DNA from: Costus lasius
Taxonomy: Eukaryota > Streptophyta > Magnoliopsida > Zingiberales > Costaceae
Direction of reading: 5' to 3'
Length of the DNA stretch: 64,000 bases
NCBI GenBank assembly: GCA_027563935.2
Contig: CM050449.1
Location: 75,698,556-75,762,555, forward strand
The notes below the pieces were generated by a model that was given only the letters and a program-made list of their open reading frames with translations, was not told where the DNA came from and ran no database searches. Shown piece after piece: positions 33,532-45,532 of this stretch; position 1 is the first letter of the stretch; each line of letters begins with the position of its first letter. The position numbers and the translations under genes are program-made.

Positions 33532-34821
33532 AAATAAATTAGCAGATGAATCAATTGTTGGGGAATGCCGGGTGTAATTTAAAAATTTGCAGTCCTAGGA
33601 CGCAACGGAAGAAGCATTACACCCGAAACACATTCCTTTCCCAAGGATCCATGCGAGAGAGAGAACACAAGGATGTGTTAGGGTTAGTACCTCTATTGCT
33701 TGTTAGGATGAAGGTGCCAAGTTGAAGACGCTCACGTGCTCGTCCTCTACAAGTATCCACGCGTCGACCTTCTCAACGTTGCTCCCTTCCATGCTCGGTG
33801 CTAGCCTCGGGAAGAGAAGATCACCTCTCGGAATCTCCTTCTCCTTCCTTCTTTTGTTCTTCACGCCAACAAGACTCCTCCAAGGAGACTCTCGGCCAAT
33901 AAAGAAGAGGATGAAGGAAGGTGGCACAACTATAAAGGAAGAGGGCGGCTTAGATATCCAAAGCTTGCGCAACTCCAAGTTGCCTTGCTTTGGCGAATTC
34001 AGCATCCTTAGAGAGGGGCGCATACCCCTTCTTTTATAGCCTTTCAAGCCTCCACCGCCCATTCTCTTTCCAACTATAGATTGGCACAATTCCTCCAAGG
34101 AATTCTCCCTAATTGATCAGCCGCTACTAGCCTTGAATATGCGCAAGAATAAGGCTTAGAAAGTATCAAGCTTCTTGCCAATTTAAGAGCTAGTCATTGA
34201 AATCAATTAATTGGGACTTGGCATACATGCTCTTGGCGCAATTCCTCCAAGGAATTGCCGCAAGACATTAGCCACATACCTTCTTGAATTGGCGCTAATT
34301 GAAGCATGGAAAGAATCTAGCTTCTTGCCTTATCAAGAGAGGTAATTTGAGTTCCAATTTAATTAGGACTTTCCATATATGATTGGCCAAATCTTTGCTT
34401 GAATAAATCAAGCCATATTTGCCAACATATCAGCCCCACACGTCCAAGATGGTTTCCAATTGAGGAAACAACTTTCCAAAAGGATTCATACACCCCAATT
34501 GGCGCAAATTCCATATATGGAATTATCCCATGCGCCAAGTGTATTTCCAAATCCTATTAGGATTCAAACTTGCCTCAATTAGATTTAATCCACAATCCCT
34601 AATTGGATTTGGATCTCAACACTAATTAGGCCCATGGAAATAAATCCTTATTGGATTAGGATTTGCGCCCAACACAATGAGCCTTATCCAAATCCAATTC
34701 TCTTTAGGATTTGAATCCTAGTTGGATTAGGATTTGCGCCCAACCACTATGGGCCTTATCCAAATCTAATTCTCATTAGGATTTGAATCCTAATTAGATT
34801 AGGATTCTCATTTCTAGTAGA

Positions 34822-35214
34822 ATTAGAATTCCAACTCCTAATTGAATTAGGATTCCAACTCCTAGTTGGAATAGGACTCTATTTCCCAATAGGGTTAGGA
34901 TTCCAACTCCTAATTAAATTAGGATTCCAACTCCTAGTTGGATTAGGATTCCAATTCCTAATAGGGTTAGGATTCCATCTCCTAATTAAATTAGGATTCC
35001 AACTCCTAGTTGGATTAGGATTCCAATTCCTAATAGGGTTAGGATTCCAACTCCTAATTAGATTAGGATTCCAACTCCTAGTTGGATTAGGATTCCAATT
35101 CCTAATAGGATTAGGATTCCAACTCCTAATTAGATTAGGATTCCAACTCCTAGTTGGATTAGGATTCCAATTCCTAATAGGATTAGGATTCCAACTCCTA
35201 ATTAGATTAGGATT
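34822..35214. repeat. 24-bp monomers in a 72-bp higher-order repeat
   Basis: About 16 monomers of the form GATTCCAA(C/T)TCCTA plus AT-rich variable bases ending TTAG are arranged as a repeating trio, so the longer period is 72 bp. The variable parts are AATTAGA, GTTGGA and ATAGGG. Trios are nearly identical, showing recent amplification. Because 24 and 72 are multiples of three, the array is open in several frames. Confidence 0.9.
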
Positions 35215-35425
35215 CGAATCCAACATGGTATATAATCCCTTGTTCAAGTCTAACTTGACTAGGATACATATACAAACTCATGAATCCCAATTGGACTCAG
35301 ATTCAACCATGAATCTGTCTTGAACTCAGAATAATGAACTCAAATATATTCCAAGATTTCCAGATCATAAAACAACGCCAAGAGTCTATTGCGTGTGACC
35401 CGGTAGGATCCTAATGACGATAGCA

Positions 35426-35446
35426 ATGATGATTGAATATCATCAT
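35426..35446. promoter_or_regulatory. E7 LTR palindrome
   Basis: Eight-base arms ATGATGAT/ATCATCAT flank a 5-base loop. It lies next to the conserved CACTACT and GTGATG blocks, the same site as the Copia-A palindrome at 5567. Confidence 0.6.
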
Positions 35447-36246
35447 AAGTAGTGAGAGGTATCTAGCAACACATCACTACTACCCATGTCATAGGACTTA
35501 AGTCATCTGGCAACAACTCCCTAACAAGCAACGAGGATTCTCATGCATTCTAGATCCCTTTGCCTAACCTGATATCCCGCCATTGGATTAGTCCATATTT
35601 ATTAATCCAATCTATTGGTCATGACTCAATCAGTGTGGCCACACATTCCTGTCATGCACCAATGAGGTGGGGTGCCCCAAAGTGGATATCAAACTTCCAG
35701 TTAAGGAAGGGGCAAATCCTACTATTGGTCATCCATATCTCTACATGACTTATGGTATGTCCAATGATAGTCGTTTTGATCACCCATTTACGGAGAGATG
35801 TAAGACTGTATCAAAACATACCCATCATCATATCTAGACATGAACACCTCAAGTCTAAGGATCAATGCAAACCTCTTGCATGTGAGATTGACTTGTTGAC
35901 TAGACAAGTCAATCCTCACGGTGGATCACTCCAGTGCATCCAATGCACCTGTATGTCTGCGTTACTGTGCCCCGCACCTAACCAGCCCATACACCAGTCT
36001 CACATGCACCAAAGCTGTCCCATATCGGCTAAGGCACCTTGACCGGGGATTACTTATGAGAATGGATCCAATCCAAACTCCTGGGACATTATCTATGCAA
36101 TTCAATACATCCACGCAGGTAAAGCAATATGCATAATAACGACCATGCCTTTATTGATTATATCAATTTCATTAATTCTATCGAAGTACATTTAAACAAT
36201 GCCTGACCATGTCCATACATTGGTCTGCAGGGCATATACACCAACA

Positions 36247-39200
36247 ATCTCCCACTTTCACTAAGACCAAGGGCAACTGAATTTATTCAGCCCCATGTCT
36301 CTAGTATGACATATTTAGCTTCCGCTGCGCCAGAGGCTATGTCAGTGGGTTTTTCCAGATTGCTATCTGTGTTTATTTTAACAAGTTTGAATCATCATCT
36401 TTATCCATGATCTCCAAGATCAGATGATATCGCTGCAGTACATACTTGAGTGCTAAGTTCCTTTACACATGCTTACGGCCCCAGTAAGAAGTATACTGGA
36501 CCATCAAGCACCAGGGACTAAATCAAGTTCAAATGAATGAAGCTGCTTCCTTGGCTGCCTCAAGAAGCTGCAATGTACTCAGCCTTATTGTAGAATTTGC
36601 CACTGCAGTTTGCATAAAGCTCTTTCAGCCAACAACACCACATCAAGGCAAAAAGCAAATCCTAACTGTGAACGATAGTCATTAGACCGGAACGAAGTGT
36701 CAGTGTACCCAGTACACAAAGTTCTTCCTGTCTATCACAGACTAAAATTCAATCCTTTATACTTCCCAAGTATGAAGGATTGCTTTCACAGCTATCCAGT
36801 GTTTGAACACTAGGATCTGATTGAAACTTACTGGCCATGCTCCAAGCATTCGCCACACATAGTCATGTGCTAGTTGCACAAAACATGATCTATCCTATAC
36901 CCAATGTATTAGGACTATAGACTCATGTTATCTCTCTCCTGCTGTGTCAAAAGACATTGCATCATGGAGAGAGTCAGACCATGTCTCTCTGGAAGGTATC
37001 ATCTTTTGGAATGATCCAACATGAACCTCTCCAGAATCTCTTGGATGAACATAGATTGACTAAAGGGCAATGACTTTCTTGGATCCTAGTTGATCCACAT
37101 GCCTAGGATGTAGGCTGCATTCCCTAGGTCATTCTTCTCGAAATACATTTCAAGCCTATACTTCACCGTGTGAAGAGCTGGGATGTCATTTCAAGTGAGG
37201 AGAATATCGTCAATCAATTAGAACAGGAAACATTATGATGCTCCCACTGATCTTCTTGTAAACATAGGATACTTGTATAATACCATACATATCTTTATGG
37301 CGACTGTATGAAAATATTTTGGCTATTTCCATTTAGACATCCTCTTCCAGACGTCCATTAAGAAAAGCAATTTTCATAACAACACGCTATAACAGAACAT
37401 GCAATTATAACAAGTAGATACCTAATGGACTCAAACAAAGCTATCGGTGAAAAATTTCATCACTATCCACCCAGTGGACTTATCTGAAATTTCATTCACT
37501 AGCTTGTCATCATAGGTAACAATGTTACCTTCCATGTCTATCTTCCAAGAAGATCCACATACAGCCTCTGGGTGTTACCCCTCTGGCGGCTCAATCAAGT
37601 CCCACACTTGATTAGCAGACATGGAGTCCATTACGGTTCTTATGGCTCTCAGCCATTTCTTGGAATCTGGTCCACTGACCGCTTCCATTTTCTCATAAGT
37701 CTTTAGATTCATCCTAGATGAAAAATTCGTCATGCCCACAACCTGTGAGAGTATTTCGAATCCATTCAGACTCATGTGGTTCCTGTGTTACTTGAACCTC
37801 AGGTTGACTTTCAACCTGCATGTGTGATTCTACTCTCCATTTGTGCCTAACTGTATTGTGGTTGATTTTTGGACCTTGTCCTAATCAAATCTACTCCCAC
37901 TAGCTTCTTTCAAAAAGATATCTCCTCAAGAAAGACAGCAGTTTGAGCAACAAATATTTTGTTCTCATCAGGATAGAAGTAGCACTCTCAGTGCCCCACA
38001 CGTACACAAAGTGGAGTCTCAAAACAGTTGCTTGCATGGCCTCTAAAGGAAGTAAATTTGCATGACTATTCAAAGATGGAACCACATCCAATGTGTTCCC
38101 TTTTCTTTCTTTGAATTTCACCACACAGTTGTGGTGTTCCAAGTAAGCCGTGAGACAACCCCACACTCCTCAAGATAGTCATCACATTTTTCACTTCCCA
38201 CTTTGATCCAATCAAAGGGTTTTAATAGATTCTCCATTTCGATTCTATACTTCATTTCTTAACTTCTTGGATTTCTCCAAAGTTACGTGTTGGATATGAC
38301 ATATCCCAACTTAATGAAGTATACCACTTGGTGCTTGTCTCCATGGGTCTACACACATTGCTGTGTACTAGATACAACAAGCATCTAACCTCTCTCTCCT
38401 TCCTAAATGAAGGTAGCATCTGTTATCTTGTCCATTAGACAAGGCTCACATATATCATAACCCTGAAAGGATAATGATCCCAATAGTCCATGGACCTTTG
38501 GATGTGACTTTTGTCTTATGGCCCAAGAGACAATGCAAAGAGTTGGTATTGATTGAATCAATGGATTTGATCTATTCAGTGTTACACCCAGAACTACAAG
38601 CTATTATCAATTGTACCACTACTATAGAACATTCCAGATTTAAAGAAATACCAATTTATTTCAAACTGAAAATCCATTCAAAATAATGGACATAATGTTC
38701 TAAAACAAAAGCTAGTACATAATAGCAAAGTTCTAGTTGAAGTCTTTGAAGGTAGTGAGATGACATTAACAGCAGCATCCACTGCTCCGTCCCTGACTCG
38801 AATGTCGACCCCACCAAGCCTCATTGTCCTACTTCTTGTGAGCCCCTGCATATGAAAAACATATGTAAGCTCCTCATGCAGTACCCAGTACCCATGAATA
38901 AGAAGTAGACATAAAGACCTCAGTAACACAATACCTGAAGTAGATGGATAACATCCCTTCTTTTGTGCCATGCTCTTCCTGGGCCTTAATCCATCCTGAA
39001 ATTTCCATGCATTCCCAGTCTTCCGAAGTTTTAGCTTCGAAAATACGGAACCATAGTCATTCCTAGATTCAGGCAAACACCCAGAAGATCCAACAACACT
39101 CTCTAGATCACTATTTGAAGTGCCTGGTGTGAAGAGACGTCGAAGATGTATGATCATATTATAGATCCCCATCTCATCACACTCAACCTGGACCTCAGGG

Positions 39201-39438
39201 GTCAAGCACCTCAAAACAAGAGCAGTGTAATGTTCACTATCCACACAATGTTCAAGATAGACATCCACTCCCACTCTGTACAAAAATATATACAGGGTTG
39301 GGTTGGAGGTCTTTCAAGAAGATATACCATATTCTCATGTTCTAGAAGTTTGGACAAAAGTCTGAACCATCTTGTCCAATTTGTTCCATCCAGTTTATTT
39401 TTAAGAAGTTTCAATCTAGGTTCAGGAGATGGAATCAT
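36247..39438 (-). pseudogene. gag-pol: E7 copia gag-pol remnant
   Basis: On the minus strand, gag begins near 39438 (KLDGTNWTRWFRLLSKLLE) and passes into a degraded gag and protease region (38678-39283) that lacks the zinc knuckle. Integrase is represented by a frameshifted piece (about 37900-38166). RT starts at about 37775 with KKWLRAIRTVMDSMSANQVW. Its catalytic region survives only as IDDIL near 37202-37230, where YVDDIL is expected, and has stops. RNase H traces run to the polypurine tract (36247-36257). Numerous stops and shifts make this an old copy. Its leader is at 39439-40432. Confidence 0.8.
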
Positions 39439-40432
39439 CTACAATGAGCAAACAAGCAAAATAAGTACTATGATAAAGCATTTAACAAGGACTTTAAATT
39501 AAATGCTATACTCCCACTATTTCCTTAACAAGTTGATAACTCTCAAAACTCAACTTGGAAATACATGAGTAGGATCCTAATTTCACGCGAGGTCTCCGCG
39601 ACTCACGAGGGTGAGTTGAGATGCATAGAGAGTCCCATGCTTCCTTAGGTAGGCATGCCAGCCAATTGTGCCGCGCACAATTCCTCTTAGTTAAGACAGA
39701 CTAGGCGCCCTGTGTCCAGCGAGGGCTGGATACAACACAGAACCCTATCCTCTCAACAGCTGCCTCTAGTGATTCATCATGTCAGTGACATATGAAAAAC
39801 TAGTCAAGTCTGGTCCTAACCGTTATGCCCAGGGCCAACGAATTTCCTTGCGAAGGCACGCCCAGGTTAAAACTGGACTGGGGAAATCATTGTCACCACA
39901 CACCTCCTAAAGATAAGTGGGTGTGTCCCACGAGGGTGGGAAACAGTTCACAACATCACCGATCGATAGTTTGGTGAGGGCTACGCGTTAGAAGGTTATC
40001 GACTTGATATTGTATTGAGAGTTTTTGCATGTTTGTTTTATTCTTTTCTAGCATGCAGTTTTCCTATAGTTATGGCAGCAAAAGGAAAAACATCACAGGC
40101 ATGCTATGGACAGAATAATAAACCATCACAGGCATGCTATTTTTGGTCGATATGGTCATAGCCCTTTTCATACACATAACTTGTCACGAGCCATGTGACA
40201 TGTTATCGTGCATCCAAGGGTTGCGAGTCCCTGAAGCAAATCAGCCCATGCCAGAAGCCGAAAGCAAGTGTCCTTCCTTCAGCCGCAAGTCCATCACCAC
40301 GCTTCCAAAACTGGCGCCAATCTGATATCGGTTGAAGAAGACACCTTGTTGTCTTTGATGAACCTTAACCTATCTCATGTAAACAATTCTACATCTATTC
40401 TAAGGAAAGATGAAAATTTTACATCAAGAAGG
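39439..40432 (-). mobile_element. E7 leader, truncated by E8
   Basis: This is a minus-strand leader related to that of E3. It carries three hairpins with a constant CCTC loop on the transcript strand: 39926-39941 (TCCCAC/GTGGGA), 39715-39730 (TCCAGC/GCTGGA) and 39601-39616 (ACTCAC/GTGAGT). It is cut at 40432 by the E8 LTR, before any primer-binding site. GAAGG (40428-40432) would be the E8 target copy. Confidence 0.75.
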
Positions 40433-42111
40433 TGTTGGGGTATGCCCTTAAGGCTAATGTTTGAGGCCTTGGGAATGTATCAGTATCATGTAATAAACTC
40501 TTATGTTTATAAAGGCATGGTTGTTATTCAGTTTGTTACATTGTCTGCTGCAATAAGTGTACTTCTGAATAATGTCTGAATGCTGTTCAGCTAGGCTGAC
40601 ATGCTATAAAGTCCTTAGTCGAGATATCTTGGTGAACATGAGACAGCCTTGATATGGTTAAGACTAATATGTGTTCTAATCTTATAGGATGCTTCGAGCA
40701 TGGAATAAGATGTAGACTCATGGGTACATTGGATGTACTGGACAGACCCTACTAGGATATTCAATTGCTTGTCACAATGTGAATAATCCTTGATTGCAAC
40801 AAGTGGCACATGTCCTCTGACTTGAGATCACTTGTGTTTCTGAATGATGATTGTCATTGTTTTGAGGTAGTTCAATATCATTTGAAACATAATGGTTATA
40901 GACTATCTTGGATGGTGAGCTTGAGTCAGGTTAGGGCACTAGTGATAGACATAGGATTGCCGTCTCCTTGTTTAAGGAGTGTGATGTTCTAAAGGGGCCC
41001 CCTGGATGAGATGATTGAGAAAAGAGTATGGCCATACCCAGGTGACTATGTTCATCTGATCTAATCATGCTCATCATATTGGAGTTACAAGCTTGACACG
41101 CTTGTCCAATAAGAACATCCAGTGGCAAAGGAAACATGTATGCCTAGTGAAGGAGATTCACACTTGTGCTGTGGTTTGGGTGTAGTCTTGGAAGACTCTT
41201 TCCTTTATATCGGGAGACAGTGATGTATTGCTAGATACCCCTCACTGATCGTGATAACGTGAGTTATCGTTACCGACATTTAAAGGAAACCCTCAGGGTC
41301 GCACAATTTGATGATATGGCTTACTTAAGTCAGATCGTGTGGACTGAATTATTCAGGTTCAGTTTAAAGGGATTTAATCTCTGATTGTAAGTGAGATCTG
41401 GTCTGATCATGTTTGATTGATTAGGGCTTGAGATCGGTAAGCTTCGATCGAGAGAATGGATGCTAGATCAGTGAGATCAGCAGCATCAAGAGATCGACGG
41501 TCAGATCAAGAGCCTTAGGGTTTAATAGGATCTGGACTAATGGCTTGGGTTGATTGGTCTTTGAACCAAACCAAATTGAACCGGCTCATTGAGTGAGCGC
41601 ATGGTTCAAGAGAAGATGAGGTTGCGCATGGGGTGAACCCATGGTCGCATGAACGTTTGGGGTTTACTAAATTTAGAAGCCATGACTTCTAAACGTGGGA
41701 ACGCCTCACGTTCACGCCTAAGACGCTTTCATCTCTCGTCTCTCCTCATCTCTCGTTGCGAACAAGCTCTCTTGAGTGTGGTGAAGAGGTTGACGAAAAG
41801 GAGAAGGAAGAAATCGCCAAGCAAAGGATTCTCTCCCCTTCCATACGACAAGGACCTCTTGGAGCCTTGCTAGCATAAGGAGCACCAAGGAAGAGTAGGC
41901 GACATCAATTGTGTGCGTCACCTTAGGAGAAGGAGCATTTGCGCCTTTCCTTCCAAGACACCATCTAAGCGATGGCAATGGTAAGAATCGCTTTTCATTG
42001 AAAGTTGAATATATTACATGCTATGCGATCCTGTTAGAAACCCTAGATTCCGCTAGAGTTTTGTTGCGCCTCCTATTAGGGTTTCGCCCCCCTTGTTCTA
42101 GGGGACTTTCA
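40433..42111 (+). mobile_element. E8 copia 5' LTR
   Basis: The LTR is 1,679 bp, from TGTTGGGGTATGCCC to GGGACTTTCA, the same family as the Copia-A and Copia-B LTRs. It carries the TTTATAT heptamer (41204-41210) and the palindrome GATAAC-GTGA-GTTATC (41253-41268). It is followed by a Met-tRNA primer site, so it is a 5' LTR. Confidence 0.9.
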
Positions 42112-43010
42112 ATTGGTATCAGAGCAGGTTATTGCATGATAATATGTTTGCTTTCTTTGTGATCCTATGCAATGATCTATATGTTACATGCGCTAGTTTT
42201 GATAAGCGAAGTTTACATGCTTGTTAGAGATGTTTTTCTCCTAGGCGCATGTTTTCTTGTTGGCGCATATGTATGTTTTCTCAAAAACTTATGATACATG
42301 CGCGACTCATTATAGATCTATGGCCCTGCTTTAAACCCTTAGACGGGTTATTAGGGTTGAAGTCATCCCCTAGGTTAGATCCAGACAGTCTGATCAGACC
42401 ATCTGACAGCCTTGATGGGTTGACCAGATAGCACCTGGTGGCTATAGGTCGACTGCAGACAGGCGTGTAGCAATGTCTGATTGAGACGACTAGTGAACAC
42501 ACATGAGTTAGGCCCGGGGTCACACCCGCTTGCCAGATCTCATGAGGGTTGTTCGGCCCTGGCGCATGCATGGTTGACCTTTTGGTCGACTCAAGTCAGT
42601 TAGGACTTGGTGCATGCAAGGGCAGTGGATCTGACTAGATTGGATGAGTGGATCCCTAGTAATGGACCGTTGTAAGGTTGTAGGGCAAATAAGGAAATTA
42701 AAATTGATGCCTATGGGGTTTTCGAAATTTAATTTTCATGATTGGATCACATGTTGATTGATGCCTATGTTTGTTTATTTATTCTTATGTGGGCTGCCCA
42801 TGTTAAATGTGTGCTGTGCTGGGGCCTGCGTGCCTGGAAATGAAAGTTGTAAATTAATTATTGTGATCTGCGTATCACATTGTATTTAATTTATAAAGTG
42901 TAATTGACCTGCGTGTCAATCTTGTCTAGATAGATTAATTTGTAAGTTAATCAGACAAGAGCACAGAGCACACTTGGCAGAAGCTATTGCAGCAGAGGCT
43001 TAACCAGGTG
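42112..43010 (+). mobile_element. E8 leader, truncated
   Basis: The primer-binding site TGGTATCAGAGC is at 42114-42125. The sequence then follows the Copia-B leader closely until AACCAGGTG at 43010, where a minus-strand Tekay LTR begins. The tRNA-like segment is therefore cut. AGGTG (43006-43010) is the presumed target copy. The rest of E8 is not in the window. Confidence 0.85.
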
Positions 43011-43860
43011 TGTAACATCCCGTTATCTTAACCCCAAACAAGCAACACAAACCATGAAAGAAACAGGATGTTATCATACAAGATCGATACATATGCTAGG
43101 TAAAACCCCGTTCAGGAAACCCGATCTGAAAATTTTGAAAAATCCATACATATAAATCTCCACTCACACAATTTCATAAAGGTACCTGCCACCACGCATT
43201 CCTTGCACTAGACATATGCAAGGCAACAGTTATATCAAATCCGTATCAAATCCATAAAATCCATAAAGGTACCTGCCACCAGGCAATACTTGCACTAGAC
43301 ATATGCAAGTTACAGGTATATCAAAACCGATTACAAAGAATACACCACAAACCGAATTTCAAAACAAAATCACAAAATCGATTTTTATAAACTCATACCA
43401 AACACCGAAACTAGGCTGAAGCCCGCGGTGACACAAAAATCGAACTCATTTAACAGTCACAATCTGACATCACAAGTTCACATAATTCACATGGTTCACA
43501 TAGCTCATATCATTCATATGGTTCGGCCACAACCGGCCCCAAATAATTAAGCACAAAAGTTCTTAAACAGCAAACTAGCGATATCCATGCCAATGCTAAC
43601 TCAAGACATGCGCCCCTGCTCTATGCCTGAAAATAGTGAGGGGTGAGCTACACAGCCCAGTGAGTGGATAGTCTAAATCGACCATCCATAACATACACTC
43701 AAAAATATAGACAGATTATTTTAAAAATCTTTAACAGGAACATTATGTGAACATATAACAACATAAAGAAAACAGAAGTCATATAAACAGTCAGATGTAC
43801 ACACCAACATATAACAAACTCATGTTCTAGAGTTATACTCTAAACCAACTCAGATGTACA
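43011..43860 (-). mobile_element. E9 Tekay-type LTR, 3' 850 bp
   Basis: This is the reverse complement of the last part of the Gypsy-2 LTR (about 53000-53849), with moderate divergence. It begins TGTAACATCCC, the exact LTR terminus, so the left edge is a true insertion end. It is cut at 43860 by Copia-B. The tandem GGTACCTGCCACCA blocks near 43181 and 43266 are shared with Gypsy-2. Confidence 0.85.
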
Positions 43861-45532
43861 TGTTGGGGTATGCCCTTAAGGCTAATGTTTGAGGCCTTGG
43901 GATTGTATCAGTATCATGTAATAAACTCTTATGTTTATAAAGGCATGGTTGTTATTCAGGTTGTTATATTGTCTGCTGCAATAATTGTACTTCTGAATAA
44001 TGTCTCAAAGCTGTTCAGCTAGGCTGACATGCTGTAATGTCCTTAGTCGATATATCTTGGTGAACATGAGATAGCCTTGATATGATTGAGACTAATATGT
44101 GTTCTAATCTTATAGGATGCTTCGAGCATGGAATAAGAGGTAGACTCATGGGTACATTGGATGTACTGGACAAACCCTACTAGGATATTCAATTGTTTGT
44201 CACAATGTGAATAATCCTTGATTGCGACAAGTGGCACATTTCCTCTGACTTGAGATCACTTGTGTTTTCTAAATGATGATTGTCATTATTTTGAGTTAGT
44301 TCAATATCATTTGAAACATAATGATTATAGGCTATCTTGGATGGTGAGCTTGAGTCAGGTTAGGGCACTAGTGATAGACAAAGGATTGCCGTCTCCTTAA
44401 TTGGAGTGTGATGTTCTAAAGGGGCCCCCTGGATGAGATGATTGAGAATAGTGTATGGCCATACCCAGGTGACTATGTTCATCTGATCTAATCATGCTCA
44501 TCATATTGGAGTTACAAGCTTGACACGCTTGTCCAATAAGAACATCCAGTGGCAAAGGATTTATGCATGCCTTGTGAGTTGGTTCACACTTGTGCTGTTT
44601 TTGGGTGTAGTCTTGGAAGACTCCTTTCTTTATATCGGGAGACAGTGATGTGTTGCTAGATACCCCTCACTGATCGTGATAACGTGAGTTATCGTTACCG
44701 ACATTTATAGGAAACCCTCAGGGTCGCACAATTTGATGATATGGCTTACTTGAGTCAGATCGTGTGGACTGAATTGTTCAGGTTCAGTTTAAAGGGATTT
44801 AATCTCTGATTGTAAGTGAGATCTAGTCTGATCATGTTTGATTGATTAGGGCTTGAGATCGGTAAGCTTCGATTGAGAGAATGGATGCTGGATCGGTGAG
44901 ATCAGGAGCATTGGGAGATGAACGGTCAGATCAAGTACCTTAGGGTTTTAATGTGATCTGGACTTATGGCTTGGTTTATTTGGTTATTGAACCAAATTCA
45001 AGTGAACCGGCTCATGAATGAGCGCATGGTTCAAGGGTGAAGTGGAGTTTGCGAATGGGTAAACCCATGATCGCATGAAGAGAAGTGGCATGCTATTTTT
45101 AGATAGCACTTCTCTTACGTGACCCTCTCTCACGTTCACGCCTTTCCTCCTTTCGTTAGTCGCCTTGTCTCTTGCTCTTGACGAGAGAACATACGATGGT
45201 GAAGAGCTCAACGAGGAGGAAGAAAAAGAATCGCCAAGCCAAGACATCTCTTCCCTTCCACTCGACAAGGACATCTTTGGGCCTTGCTAGCACAAGGATC
45301 GCAAAGGGAGTAGGCGACATCAACTGTGTGCGTCACCTCTGGAGAAGATCAAGTTTGATCTTTGCTTCCAAGGCGCCATCTAGAAATGGCTATGGTATGA
45401 TCCTTCTCTATTTGCAATTGGGTCATTTTTGTTAATCATACAGCATGCAAGATCTAGAAACCCCCTTTCCGCTGCTTTCATTCCCATATGCGCCTATGAG
45501 TTAGGGTTTCGCCCCCTTGTGGGGACCTTTCA
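43861..45532 (+). mobile_element. Copia-B 5' LTR
   Basis: The LTR is 1,672 bp, from TGTTGGGGTATGCCC to GACCTTTCA, preceded by the presumed target copy GTACA (43856-43860). TTTATAT is at 44629-44635 and the palindrome at 44678-44693. The 3' LTR of this element is missing. Confidence 0.92.

Larger units (their letters stand above)
28522..33555 (-). mobile_element. E6, non-coding-rich gypsy-type element (3' portion)
   Basis: This is an insertion into E3's RT motif, starting TGTTGGTTTCCGC. Two features suggest the 3' region of a plant Ty3/gypsy element of the Tat/Athila kind on the minus strand: a GGGAGGCAACCC block near 32710-32731 and a GCTTGAGGACAAGC block near 30496-30515. Both are recalled from memory as typical of such elements. 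There is no protease, RT or integrase in view. The only sizeable frame is an acidic 253-codon one. The right part is cut at 33555 by E7. Confidence 0.6.
33556..36246 (-). mobile_element. E7 copia 3' LTR
   Basis: This 2,691-bp minus-strand LTR starts TGTTGGTGTATATGCCC at 36246 and ends GCATTCCCCAACA at 33556. It is preceded on its own strand by the polypurine tract AAGTGGGAGAT, so it is the 3' LTR. It is related to the E1 and E3 LTRs but longer, partly because of a 24-bp-based repeat (34822-35214). The palindrome at 35426-35446 has 8-bp arms ATGATGAT/ATCATCAT. Left of it is E6, with TCAAT (33551-33555) as the presumed target copy. Short frames in it, including one encoding repeated SWNPNP units, follow the repeat and are not called as genes. 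Confidence 0.85.

Noticed and set aside
34879..35247. A minus-strand frame encoding repeated SWNPNP units
   Set aside because: It is a translation of the 24-bp tandem repeat, whose period is a multiple of three. The array is open in several frames.
36900..38690. A possible independent gene between the E7 LTR and gag
   Set aside because: Minus-strand integrase and RT fragments show it is decayed copia pol. Plus-strand frames here are shadows.
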